The notes beneath the pieces were generated by a model. That model had not been told where the DNA came from. It saw nothing but the letters and a program-made list of their open reading frames with translations, and ran no database searches. Shown here piece by piece: positions 1 to 11,532 of a DNA stretch of 64,000 bases (position 1 is its first letter; each line of letters starts with the position of its first letter). Both the position numbers and the translations under genes were made by a program. The DNA comes from Pyxicephalus adspersus (Eukaryota; Chordata; Amphibia; Anura; Pyxicephalidae), in the NCBI RefSeq assembly GCF_032062135.1, contig NC_092864.1:23210512-23274511 (forward strand). The letters are read 5' to 3'.

Positions 1-1919
1 TAAATCGTATTTGGCAGGTAATCTGCTTTTGACCACCTTCTAGTAAACTGATCTCATATTTACCAACACTTTTAATGTCTTCCGAGGGAACAAATGTAAG
101 AAAGGTCTAATTTAAAGGGCAGTGAACACAGGAATTCATTTATCCTCATGCTTGCTCGAAGTATCCTAAAATGTTTTTTCCCCAGCTCCAGTAAACAGGG
201 CAATAGGTCCTCAGATCTCTTTTGCAACTAAATACTTTTAACAGAGTTGAGAACATTGCCTGTAAACTTTCAAAGAAAATCATATAACTAGGGATCTGGG
301 CAAATTAAAGCCTAACTCCAGCCAAAAAATGTTATTTTAGTTTCTCACACGATTTTATTTCTGTATTTGACCCATTGGTAAGACTACCACACACTTGCTT
401 TTTCTGTGGCACAAGGGCAAGAAATGTGGGGGATGGTTGTCATTTATACAAGACGTTGGAGTAAATAACAATATTTTTAATTCCCTCCCAGCTGTATTCC
501 AGACAGCTGTGCAACTAAAAATGTATTGGGCTCATTTATAATAGTTACATTACTTTACGTTACCTAACTAAGCACACCATAATGCGTTCTTTTTATAAAA
601 AGTATCCTTTAGTGTAGCCAAAGCCCAACTTTGTTGTGTCCTGATAGAATGGTATAGATGGAATACATGTGTGATAAGGTAAAATAATAAAGATTCAAGG
701 TTGTTACATGAATAATTTTTTAATTGTTTTTTTAAACTCCCCACCCCTAGGAGGGGTTTGAGCAGGGGATTACCTCCCACCACCGACCCCTGACCCACCA
801 CCTCCCAATTCTGGTGAATTCAAAGAATTTCTGCTATTTTGAAAAGAATCCTTCTGAAACCAGATTACTGATGTTCACCATCCTGTAAAAAGATATCTAT
901 ACTGATTCTCTTAGGACTACATTTACTTCTTTTTTGGCACACCATATGAGCAGTTAGAAACTCCAAATCCTCCCTATATCCCCTGAGGAAGCTATTTGTG
1001 AAATGCAATGGAAAACAAGAAATTCCTGAAGGATTTCAACCATGTAACCACAGTTTGTCGCCTAAATGGCTTGACTGATGTCATAGTACTCTTGTCACTG
1101 TACTCTGCTAAAGGTATGAAAATGTAAAAGTACAGTAATTATGTTGATTAAATCTATGCATGTTTTTGTATACTTGTACGTGAATTTGTCATTTTGCCAA
1201 CAAACCAAAAAACAAAACACTTTCCCATTAGGACCCCAGTCTGGACATAGGTCTTTTTGTCTTTTTTGCCTGGACCATGGAATAGGCAGGAGGTTGGTCA
1301 CTGGTACATTGGTCTGCTAAACAATGTCACTGTCTTTATGCAGCACAGCAAGGATTATTGGGCACAGAAATTATATATACTTCCACAATTCATAAGGTGA
1401 ACAGTTCTGTGCATTTAGCTTTATGTCTTTTGTTGCCCTTTAAATTGTAACCAAGCCAAGAACAATACAAATGGGACCACTGCAGTTTACCAAAATGATA
1501 TGTATCCCTTACACAAACTAGGCCTTCTGGATTAAAGAGCACAAATTTAGTATACCTTCCTACATAAGCTACATTTGCATTCATGAGCAGTGCAATAAAA
1601 GAATTTAACATTACAGTATACTCCTTATAAAAAGTTGTAAACATTTACATAGTATCACTGATCTCACTAAAGTTAATCTAATAAAAAATTACAAAGGTGT
1701 TAAGGAAAAGCGACATTAAAAAAACTTAATTTTATATTTATTTCTTATTTGTTTTTGGTATCCTTAAGATGCTGAGATAATTAGGATTGCTTTGGACTAT
1801 TGACTTAGCAACGTGAATTATTACTCTGTAAGGGATGATTAACTTAACCAGTTTAATGAATATAGTGAAAATTCACTTTGCAAAGAATACCCATTCATGT
1901 TTAAGGTGACATTAAAACA
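1..1919. other. Gene-free stretch, nothing recognised
   Basis: AT-rich single-copy-looking sequence. Short minus-strand frames (568-801, 1095-1301, 1390-1644) show no domain or codon pattern of a gene. Confidence 0.6.
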
Positions 1920-2215
1920 TTATTATTATTTTGTGTTAATATGTCACCATCATATAATGCAGCGCTTTACAAAGTCCATATTCATGTCAATAACTTTCCT
2001 TCAAATGGGCTCACAATCTAATGTCCCTACCATACTCATATGTTATTATTTTAGTCCATAAACAATTTGGGGGGAAAAGGCAATTAACCTAACTGCATGT
2101 TTTTAGGATGTGAAAGGAAACTGGATTGCCCATAGGAAACCTTCACAAGAACAAACTCCTTGCAGGATTTTTGCTTTCATACGACTGGATTGCTGAAGCA
2201 GCAGAGCTTTACCTT
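1920..2215 (+). repeat. Dispersed repeat with ATT-rich head, copy 1
   Basis: Starts with ATTATTATT near 1920, then CAGCGCTTTACAAAGTCCAT, GGGCTCACAATCTAATGTCC, AATTAACCTAACTGCATGTT and a decayed AGGAAACTGG tail. Same family as the copies at 14389 and 55732. Such sequences are common in frog and fish genomes; class (SINE or LINE 3' end) not certain. Confidence 0.7.
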
Positions 2216-4144
2216 AATTACTTAGCTAAGTGAATGATCCTTTGCTAGGCATGGGAAAGTTCATTTTGTTAGGTGAACAGTATAAATACTTTGATAAATA
2301 AAATGTAACTCTTGTATATGTGGTCACCCAAGTGCTGAAAACAGAGGACATTATGCCTGCCAGGAGTTGTCATTGTCCGAGAAGGGAACAACACTAAGAA
2401 TCAGAGACCTTTCATCACTGGAGCAAGGCATCAGAGAGCAAAACAAAGCAAACAAAATAGTATTCCAATGTAAATTGTTTGAAACCTTATGAAAATTAAA
2501 ATGGAATTAAACTCTTATACTGAACATCAGATGCAACTCATGGAATCATGGTAAGAAATCATTGAAAAGTTATTATGATCATGAATGAACAATCAAGTTG
2601 GTATCATGGTTGGTGTTAGCATTTGGGTTACATGTTGGTGGATGAGCAAATATCTCTCATGTATCATTTTTGGTAAACCATAGGGCTTCATCTGACTACT
2701 GAAGACTAAAGAGGTAACTCATGTGGTTGTGTGTAGATCTTTTATGCTTTTTAGCACTATGAACAGAAATTCAGCAATTTTAAGATATGTCGGTATGGGA
2801 TCATGAATGAGGTCAGCTGAAAGCTTGGAGAATGGAGTTTAATTGTTTAAATTACTGTTTAAAAATTAGTTTGTATAAGTGTGACAAACCACGGATGTAG
2901 CATAACTGACAAAATTAAAAAGTATGTTGTATTTATTGAGATCCAGTAGTTTTTTTGGAGGAATGGTAGGGTAGTAGGTAAGGATGTAGTTTGTTGCATC
3001 TTTTTAAAGCCTAGACTATGAACCATGACCCTTTTGGGAATATTATGCAGTGGTAATACTTGTTCTGCCATCCTTTGTGTCTTAGATTATTTTATTCCCT
3101 TCTGAAGACCTCGCAATCCTAAAATAAAGAAGCAAAGACAAGTATCTGGCATCATGGACAGTGACCATCTGTGATCTGAAATATGTTTGGTTCATCTTGT
3201 AAAATTAAGGCTAATAACTTTGACAACCACACATACCCCTAAATTAAATTTCACAGTTTCTAATTTAAAACAGCATAGAGAAAATTAGTTTTGTTTCCCT
3301 AAAGATGGCATAATTGGTACTTAAAACCTGTACGTGAGATTGAAATATCTAATTAATGTAAACAAACAGGCACTGCAGCAGAATAGCTTAGCAGATGATG
3401 TTAGTTTGGTATTTTTAAACCAGGAAATCATTAAAAGTTTTGTTTGCCATTTTGTTAAATTGTCCTAAATGTTTCCAATTTTTCCACTTGTTAAAGGAGT
3501 TCTCCATCTGAGACAACTTCTGTAACAGTAATACCAATTCACTGGCGCACAACCCAACAATAGGCCTTTCCTAAAAGGTCTCCAAATCACTAAAGAACTT
3601 GATATTCTTTGGAGTGATCAATAAAATAAATTTGGTTTATTATTTGACTAACCACGCTTGATTATGGAGAAGTTTGTACTGTTAAAGTACAAGTACGCTC
3701 CACAGCAAAGGCCTATTTTGATATGTTCTTTCTTAAAATGTCTCTGCCATGAAGGCCTCCATTGCTGAAATATTAGTTGCCTGGTCGTATCTGGCTTCTG
3801 GTATCTGGAACAACCATGTTGTATTTGAGCATTTTAATAACCTTATCTCTATATCCATTCGAGGTCAGTCAAGCCACCGGCCAACATAGGAAGGGGAAAA
3901 GTGTATCGCTGCACGAGGGCTCCGGGCCCTTCTCATGCAAAAGGAATCTTTAGAGAGGCTCCAGGTCAGTCCAGTGGCTAGGCCACAAGTTAGTTCTGCC
4001 CTGTTGGCTATGTCGATGTCATCACAAACTACCTTTTATAAAGCAAAGACCAGCAAAGCCAGCCATGTCATGCCATAGTCACATTCAAAGGACAGAAAAT
4101 GTTATTTAGTCAACTTTATATTTTTAGGTTAACCAATTTATAAA
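2216..4144. other. Gene-free stretch, nothing recognised
   Basis: No repeat family or exon recognised. One minus-strand frame at 2859-3071 has no recognisable protein. Confidence 0.55.
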
Positions 4145-4150
4145 ATATCT

Positions 4151-4151
4151 G

Positions 4152-4210
<59 letters not shown>
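4151..4210. repeat. (AT)n microsatellite
   Basis: About 25 uninterrupted AT units from 4161, with a short imperfect lead-in. Confidence 0.97.
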
Positions 4211-4213
<3 letters not shown>

Positions 4214-4444
4214 CAGCTCCCTAATAAAAACTTTTTATTGGAACTTGGTTTGCATGCAGAGCTAAGTTTTGTAATTAGAAAACTAGATAAAGGAAACTTT
4301 TACAAAGCTGTTTGAAGCCTTTGTGGTAAAACTGAATATTTTAGAAAGTCTTGGCTATATTAGAAGAGGAGAGGGGGATGTCAGAGTCTTTTTTAGCTGT
4401 AAATAAATGTGATCTTTTCTGTTTAGGTCTATATACAATATAAT

Positions 4445-4664
4445 GGGCCCGATTTATTAAAGCTTTCGAAGGCTGGAGAAGATAGACTATTATGGGAGAA
4501 CCTGGGTGGTAAAGCAAACCAGGAATGGTTTTCTTAAAAAAAATTACAAATAGTTGGCAAATATTTCAATCCTGGACCAGATCAATTCTGGGTTTGCTAG
4601 ATCACCCAGGTTCTCCTATGATAGTCTACCTTCTTCAATCTTGGAGAGCTTTAATAAATCAATT
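4445..4664. mobile_element. Palindromic MITE (GGGCCTGATTTATTAAAG family), copy 1
   Basis: It starts GGGCCCGATTTATTAAAGCT and ends GAGAGCTTTAATAAATCAA. The two halves are long inverted copies: AGAACCTGGGTG on the left against CACCCAGGTTCTCC on the right, and GATAGACTAT against ATAGTCTACC. The central part contains CAATCCTGGACCAGATCAAT. Overlapping short open frames are incidental. Confidence 0.85.
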
Positions 4665-6397
4665 AATTTTTTTAAGATGTACTTATTGTTTTTCAGTTGT
4701 TTTCACACATTTTCTCTTTTTAAGACAAGTCTTGCTGAGATAAATATCCAATGTTGCATATTTTAAGATGAATACAAAATTATAAGAGTTAAATTATAAA
4801 GGGAATCCGTCCACCTGGGTAGAGCTCCTGCCAATGTATTTAGCATTAGCGTAGATGGCTGGCACTGGATCATATAAGTGTGCAAAGGGAATTAACTAGT
4901 TCACTATTTTAAAGCATGAACAAAACTGCAAAATTTTTATCACAATTTAATTAATAATCCCATGATCTATTGTGGTAGTAAGAAATATTGCAACCCTATT
5001 AGCAGTGATCAAACTATGTTTTTCTTCTCTTAAAATCAGTATGGAACTCTACATCCTATGGTGTATTTTACAAACGTTTTCAGAATGGGAAGTTTCTTAA
5101 TGTAAATGTCAGTGGGCCTCAAACTAGTTTAGGATTAGTCTAATTGCCACCGGTAGGTAACCTTTCACCAAAACTGACTGGGTGTGCTGGGCTCAAAAAT
5201 GAAATTGTGGCTACATAAAGAAACTAATCCGAGTTGATTTATGCACATTGGAGGCACTGTGAACATTGTCAATACTTTATAAATGCTTAAAAGTAGAAAA
5301 AACAAAAACAAAACAAAAATATAAACAAAGAAAAAAAAAAACAAATAAATAAAAAGCTTGCAATTTTTCAGATTTCCTCTAGATGGTGGAATGAGATCAT
5401 CATTTAATGTGCCTTAAACAGCGAATACTTTTTAAAAATTAGACTGTATCAAATAAAATATTACATAGCACATCACAAATCACAAAAACATTTATTTTTG
5501 AATACAGAAATAGTTTTTCTTATAGATCTTGAAATATCCCTTTAAAATCATACACAGACTGACATTTTTTTTAATTCAAACTATGATTTTCTTTTTCTTA
5601 ATTTAGATGAAAATGGCTCAGTCATACACTATATTCAAATATGCCTAAGCTCTTTTTATACCATTTCTTACTTGAAGCTGGAAATAGGCTTCATTACACA
5701 CAGAGAGATTATTTTCCTCCCTCGTCTTGTGGATTGGCATTACCCCGCTTTATATTTTCTGGTTACGCAACAGATTAAAATGATCCCTGGGAGAGTTCTT
5801 GTCTGAGAAATGAAAAGTGTATCTTTTTTTTTTTTTTTTTTTTAAAGTCCTCGATAAAACATTCATTGTGAACTTCGCCTTTGTTTTAAAAGACTGTACA
5901 ATGCGTGTGCACACTTTCAAAAATTAATATCTTCTTCAGAGATATGCACTTCTCAATTATGGATGAACACACAAGCAGACAGGAGCCCCAGTAATGCATT
6001 TTTAAAGAGAGCCTTTTATTTCTGCCAGTGCTGCTTAATCCTATTAGATTAGATGGCTAGGTAGTTGACACTTTGCATTTACCATCGTTGTACAAAAACA
6101 TATTTTTCTAATAAGCTAGTAGTCCTTAGTAAATCAGCGCTCCACTGCTTTGTAGCCGGTTTTGCCAGCAGACAAGTCAAATACCTATCTCCTGAATATC
6201 AAGAAGTGAAACTTTGACAATCTTGCTTTTTTAAAGGAAAGTCATGGACATGCAGATGTCTTACCAAGAAGGGAAGGCAGTAAAATGGTTTATCAGTCTT
6301 TCATCACGTGGTGAGCATGAAGACCAGCTTCAATCTTCTCCATAATTTGACAGATGAAATTTTCTATAGAAGAGTGATTCATCTCAGTATCACAGAG
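4665..6397. other. Gene-free stretch; A-rich and T-rich tracts
   Basis: Contains an A-rich tract near 5296-5345 and a T-run near 5825-5843. The part from about 5570 to 6060 is complex and free of recognised repeats, so it could be conserved non-coding DNA; this is only an impression. Confidence 0.5.
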
Positions 6398-6665
6398 TAT
6401 GATAGTAAATGTTTCCCATGGATGAATGTTCATATAATCAACCTTTTGTTAACCTCACATCTGATAGTTTATTAAGCTTGACAAAGAATGTTCAATACAA
6501 CCCATTGCATTGGTTGCTACCAACAGGCCAAATATGATAGTATATGCTTCCAATGGATGAATGTGCAAAAAATCAATCTTTTTTTAACCTCCCACATGTC
6601 TACAAGCTTTGACAATGTTTAAATTCAATCTGTTCCATTGGTTGCCACTAACAGGCCAAGTATGA
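6398..6665. repeat. Tandem duplication, period about 130 bp
   Basis: Two diverged units start TATGATAGTAAATGTTTCCC (6398) and TATGATAGTATATGCTTCCA (6533). Both contain GGATGAATGT, TTAACCTC, GACAA-ATGTT and CATTGGTTGC-AC-AACAGGC. A third start, TATGACC, follows at about 6660. Confidence 0.8.
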
Positions 6666-6696
6666 CCAATCTAGGTCTAGATAGTATTGGCTTGAA

Positions 6697-7300
6697 TTAA
6701 ATATTCTGAAGATGTTTTAGGAATGCCTACAGAACCCCTTAGCCTACAGTCAGTGTTTTCTTATTACAAGGGACATATACAGTGAAGCACGGACAGCAGA
6801 GTACATATTAGATGGCCATCCTTTGCTTTGCATGGTCACACCAAAAATGGATTAAGGCAGAATAAGACCTTATATAATGTGGCAACTTTGTTGTCCCACT
6901 ACTATCTTTTCCATTGGTATTGATGGGGATTGGAATGAGCCCAGCAAAAGCCTTCCATTAACATGTCTCTCCTGGCACAACCCATTGGACACCTTATTAG
7001 AAAATTCTGAAGATGTTTCAGGAATGCATTTACAACCCTTCACTAATCACTTTTAAGATGTATTTATATATGGAAGGTCTTATACAGTGGAGCAATCACA
7101 CCATAGTACAGTTAAGTTTGGATAGCATTTGCTTGTATGGTGATACCAATAATGGATGTGGTCTAGGTGGGGTAGCAATTTTGCCACCCACCGCCATCTT
7201 TTCCATCAATATTGAAAAGATTGTAATATGCACTGAGAAAGCCTTTAATTTGCAAAGACTATATTGGCAATTCTGTGTTATAATCGGTACATTTTTCGCA
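6697..7300. repeat. Tandem duplication, period about 301 bp
   Basis: ATTCTGAAGATGTTTTAGGA (6703) and ATTCTGAAGATGTTTCAGGA (7004) start two diverged units. Both share CCATCTTTTCCAT-like and AAAGCCTT blocks in the same order. The reading frame at 7013-7306 lies in the second unit and resembles nothing known. Confidence 0.7.
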
Positions 7301-7470
7301 ACTTAACTTATTCACTGGGTATATGGCTTACTTACATGTGGTAAACATTTTACATAACCTGTATATATATTTACCGCCACCCCACCACCACAACAAACAT
7401 ACTAATAAATGCCCACATAATACCCAATCTAAATATACAAATAATTAAAGTTCATATCTACTGTATATAA

Positions 7471-7764
7471 CAGTGGTCACCAACTGAAAATTTGGTGGTC
7501 AGGGAAAGGACACTGATGGGGGGGACACCAGATGGACCATGTCCCCCCTATGGACACAACCCGCTCACTCTCCCATTGCAGGCTCAGGGCGGTGGGCTGG
7601 TTGAGTCTCTGATCTGAGCCTGCGATGGGAGATTCGGCATGTTCTAGCATCATGACATCTTTCTGAAGGAAGTTACTTTGAGTCAGACACGACTCCCCAG
7701 GCATGCATGGTCCGGATTCTGTACATTTAGTGGTCTGTAGGTCTGAAAAGGTTGGTGACCACTG
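7471..7764. mobile_element. hAT MITE, copy 1, with 8-bp target duplication
   Basis: The ends are CAGTGGTCACCAAC and GTTGGTGACCACTG, an inverted repeat. The element is flanked on both sides by GTATATAA (7463-7470 and 7765-7772), a perfect 8-bp target duplication typical of hAT transposons. It is 294 bp with a GC-rich interior containing a short purine/pyrimidine run. No transposase is encoded; an open frame across it is incidental. Confidence 0.93.
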
Positions 7765-7772
7765 GTATATAA

Positions 7773-9290
7773 CCCTTTAAAATACCATACCTTTATCATT
7801 CAGGCTCCCTTTCACAAAGGTTTAAGGGTTCTTCATCCTTGCCATATGGCAACCCAGGGTTGTTCTGTAACTTATGTGTACATACAAAACATCCAAAAAT
7901 CTAATTTCCTGCTTGAGTAATTGTCCCAGAGCTCATTGTTTCTAAGTCTTTATGGCTAAAGGGATAGAGATGATGCTGGTATAGAAAGGTTAAAATCAGG
8001 CACCATGCGGTCCTTCACCAGCACTACGTATGTAACATATTATATATGAGCATACCCAGGAGATACATTAATGTCAATAGTGTTTGTTCTGCAAATCATC
8101 TCACAAAATTCCTCTACAGGTCCTATAAATTAACTATTAGAATGTTCACAGAATGTCATATTAGCTCCTGAGCACTGTGAGGTCTTCATCATATTACCAA
8201 GTACAGTAACGGCTTTGTATAATGCCTTACCAATAAAATAATAGATTAATGCACATCCTAAAGCAAAGTACCTAGATAATAAATCAGGGGGGAATCAAAT
8301 TACTATTACCTGTTTTCCAGAAAGAATTTTAGATAGCATTAGCCAAGCTTCGATTTTGCCCTTCTTGTACAACTGCAAATTATTTGGCTTGGGACAAAGA
8401 TTGATGAGTCTTAATGCCCTTTTCCAGCTCTCTCTTCTATTGATTGGCATAGGATAGAATTATTACTATTTGCTACTGAGGGCATTTAAAGGCATTTTTA
8501 AATGAAATCTTTATATGTTGTTTTTTCTTTGCTCAAATTTGCCTTGTGAAAAGTAGACCTTGAATTCAAGCTTCTTCATTTAACTGACATTAACAAGTAT
8601 CTAAAAACCCCAAATCAAAAATGTAACATGTAGCAACTTGATAGTCCTTAAATGATAGCTGCATTTCTTTTTTTTGTTCCAAACCATTATATCCTAGGAT
8701 TTTTAGGTGTCTTACCAATCAAACATTCAATATTAAAATAATCCACATAATTTATTCATTTACAAAATTTTAAAATCAGTCTTCAAAAAACACAGAGTTT
8801 CTATGCATGTGTTACAATGCTATTATAATTGTTCATAACAAATCATGTAAATCTGAACATTTCATGTAAGTTAGAAATTTTGAGTCATTAACGCGTTTCA
8901 CCCGAAGGCTTCTTCAGAAGGACATGATGTACCAAAAATAAAACACATTCCCTATTTTAGAGTGGCTACATTCATTCACTTCACTGTATCCTTGGTGAAG
9001 GGACCATGGTGGTCACTTTGGCTGCTCCTCCTATTTGTGCTACAAACATGTCCTTCTCTCTTCAATAATATATCATGTTGAGCTGGGAATTTACAGCTAA
9101 CAGACGATCTCTTGGAAGAAGATAATTACTGCTGACATGACACTGTATCACTGTATTGCAGGCAATTTTAACTGGAATTTTTATGCTGGTCATTTTCTTA
9201 AGCTGAAAATGTAATGTTTAATGTGTACAAATAAATAGATTGGTAAGCTACAATATAATATTAGTACCCATGGATCCCTCACTGAGAGGA
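7773..9290. other. Gene-free stretch
   Basis: AT-rich. Apart from the motif at 8893-8930, nothing is recognised. Confidence 0.5.
8893..8930. repeat. Repeat-type motif (ACGCGTTTC...GGCTTCTTCAG)
   Basis: AACGCGTTTCACCCGAAGGC followed by TTCTTCAGAAGG is the complement of the GATGAAG...GAAACGC motif of the 15.2 kb element. I recall this motif as frequent in frog repeats. Limits of the element were not found. Confidence 0.45.
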
Positions 9291-9670
9291 TTCCCATGGC
9301 TCCATTCATAAATGCAGCCACGATACTCCTCTTGGCAGAGTGAGTCATGCAGCTTGCGTTTATTAATGAATGAGGCCATGGGAAAAATCAGAGGATTTTT
9401 CCCACGCTGCATTCATTCATAAGCAGCCAGCGAGACTCGCACTGTGTTCCTGGTTAGAGAAACTCTATCCAGGAACACATAGTACAGGACTGCAACAGCA
9501 ATCAGACTAGCGGAGCTGACAGCTCCTCCCCTGATTGGTCTTGCAGGTCCAAAAGATTCAGTCTCACCGTCCAAATTTACAAAGGCCACTCTCGCCTACA
9601 TGTTTGGTAAGCGAGAACGGCCTAATTTACAGTGAGACCGAATTTAAAAAATTTCACGCTCATCCCTAGT
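9291..9670. mobile_element. GC-rich MITE-like repeat with inverted arms
   Basis: TTCCCATGGCTCCATTCATA (from 9291) is complementary, with mismatches, to the arm at 9352-9384 that ends GGCCATGGGAA. A related TGCATTCATTCATAAGCAG follows. The right end TCACGCTCATCCCTAG looks like the terminus of frog repeats that begin CTAGGGATGAGCG. The left end is unclear. Confidence 0.55.
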
Positions 9671-10436
9671 CTCCAGCATATCCTGTTTATTCAGTCATTC
9701 TGTTTATCAATAATATTTTGCAGTGAACCTTTTGGTAATTCTTTCAGTAAATCCGCCATCTGTATTCTTTGCATTTCGGACAATTCTACCTTATTAAAAA
9801 TGTCATGATAGTGGCCAGGGAAAACCACAGCAAACTATTGTCCTATTTTCTGGAGGAAAAAGTGTGTGGGCATTTAAAAAATAGCATTTTTTAAAAATTA
9901 AAATAATGTTGTATGCAAGTCAAGTTATTCTTAAAGTAAAAATAAAAAAAAATACACAGTAAAATATGCTCTGCATGTGTATGCTGTTGCTGAGAATCTT
10001 AAAATAGGACTGTAACATCGTGCACAGCTTTAAGGCATCCCCAAGCATGTTATTTAAACAATTTATTTATGGTAATGTTGCTCTCCAAGCTCCATGAAAA
10101 CTATTTATTTTTTTCACATTTTTTAATGTCCCACATGGCATTCTCTATCCTCCGTTGTCTTTTTTCAACAGTAGTTTTTCCTATTAGCCCTAAAAGGGGC
10201 AGAATTAACAACATAATTCTTCCCTATAGACTTCCATGGGATTCGCCAATACCCTCTTCACTAAGGAGCACCAGGAAGTGTAAACACAGTTTATTAAGTA
10301 ACTAAATTGATTTACCTTCTTAAATTACAAACACAATTATGTCCTGTCAACACACACATAAATGTATGCACAGGATATTAAGAAGCACTAAATTAAAATT
10401 TAGGAACACAATTTCATTCAATGTAGTGTTTACTCT

Positions 10437-10485
10437 GTAAAGTGAACCTGTACAGTGAAGCCTGTGCCCAAAGGACAAAGGACTA
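10437..10485 (+). repeat. Short dispersed repeat
   Basis: AAAGTGAACCTGTACAGTGA then GCCTGTGCCCAAAGGACAAA resembles 40502-40555 (AAAGAGAACCTGTATTGTGT, GCTGTGCCCAAAAGAACAGC). Confidence 0.5.
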
Positions 10486-11505
10486 GTAAGGATCTTGGTA
10501 GAGGAGCAGGACTTCTTATGCAATGTAAGGACTGTTGATGAAATATTTCAGAAACTAAATGAGGGCTACAGAAACAAAAAATACAATTTCTATTTGAAGA
10601 AACCTGTTCTTACCTGTTTGAAAAACATGTATATGCAAGTAACAACTATGAACTAGTAGTACAATTGAATTTCAAATATCTTAGTTACTATACAAGAAGC
10701 CATACAACAGCAGTAGTCCCCTAAAGAAATGCACATTTTGTAATTGATAAACAACATGTTTCTTGATATAACAGAAATTCCATCAAAATCTTACATTCCT
10801 TGAGATAACCAGGCGCATTCCCAGGGCTGGAGAATAATAGCATGGACTGCTTTGGAAATAGATACACCACTAACCCGTGTTTGGCCATCTCTCAGTCGGT
10901 CTTAAACGACCTTAAACAGACCAGTAACTTGCAAAATAAAACCTTACATAACTTTTCATATTTTAATAACAGCTTAATTTTGCCATTTTCTTTTAGTTTA
11001 GGAAATAACTTCAAATAAATCACAATATTTGAATTAATCACAATTTTTGTAGAGTTTCAAAACAACAACATAATGAAGTATTTTCATGTAATCCTTTAGT
11101 CATGTACAGGGAATGTCTGGTTCTCCAGAGATACATAACATATTGTATTAATAGCACATTTAAAGATGAAAAAAATTATTGGTCTGAGACGCATAGATTT
11201 CTGCCTTTGTTTGGTCCATCAGCTTTAAATGACCTCTGCTACATCTCGCTTCCTCCTGCTGTCCATTTAACTATAAAACAGCAATTATCTTCCAGAAAAT
11301 TCTTCTTTATAATATAATTGGGATTGTAGTTAATCTCTCCCACTGGCTCGCCAATAATGTTGACTTTGCAGGGGATTGATGAAAGGCTGACATCCCCTTC
11401 TACTGCTTGTGATGTTAGATAATTGCGTAAATGTCATTGAAACTCACTCTGGAAGTAGAATTCACAGAAATACCATACTTAGGAATGGAGAACTGAAACT
11501 ACGTA

Positions 11506-11532
11506 TTATATATATATATATATATATATATA
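11506..11532. repeat. (TA)n microsatellite
   Basis: About 13 TA units. The open frame that reads YIYIYIYI here is an artefact. Confidence 0.95.

Noticed and set aside
4151..4210. AT tract as an origin or promoter element
   Set aside because: A plain dinucleotide microsatellite; there is no flanking signal to support another role.
6398..7300. Tandem units as a CRISPR array
   Set aside because: The units are long and diverged, without short identical repeats and unique spacers, and the genome is a vertebrate one.
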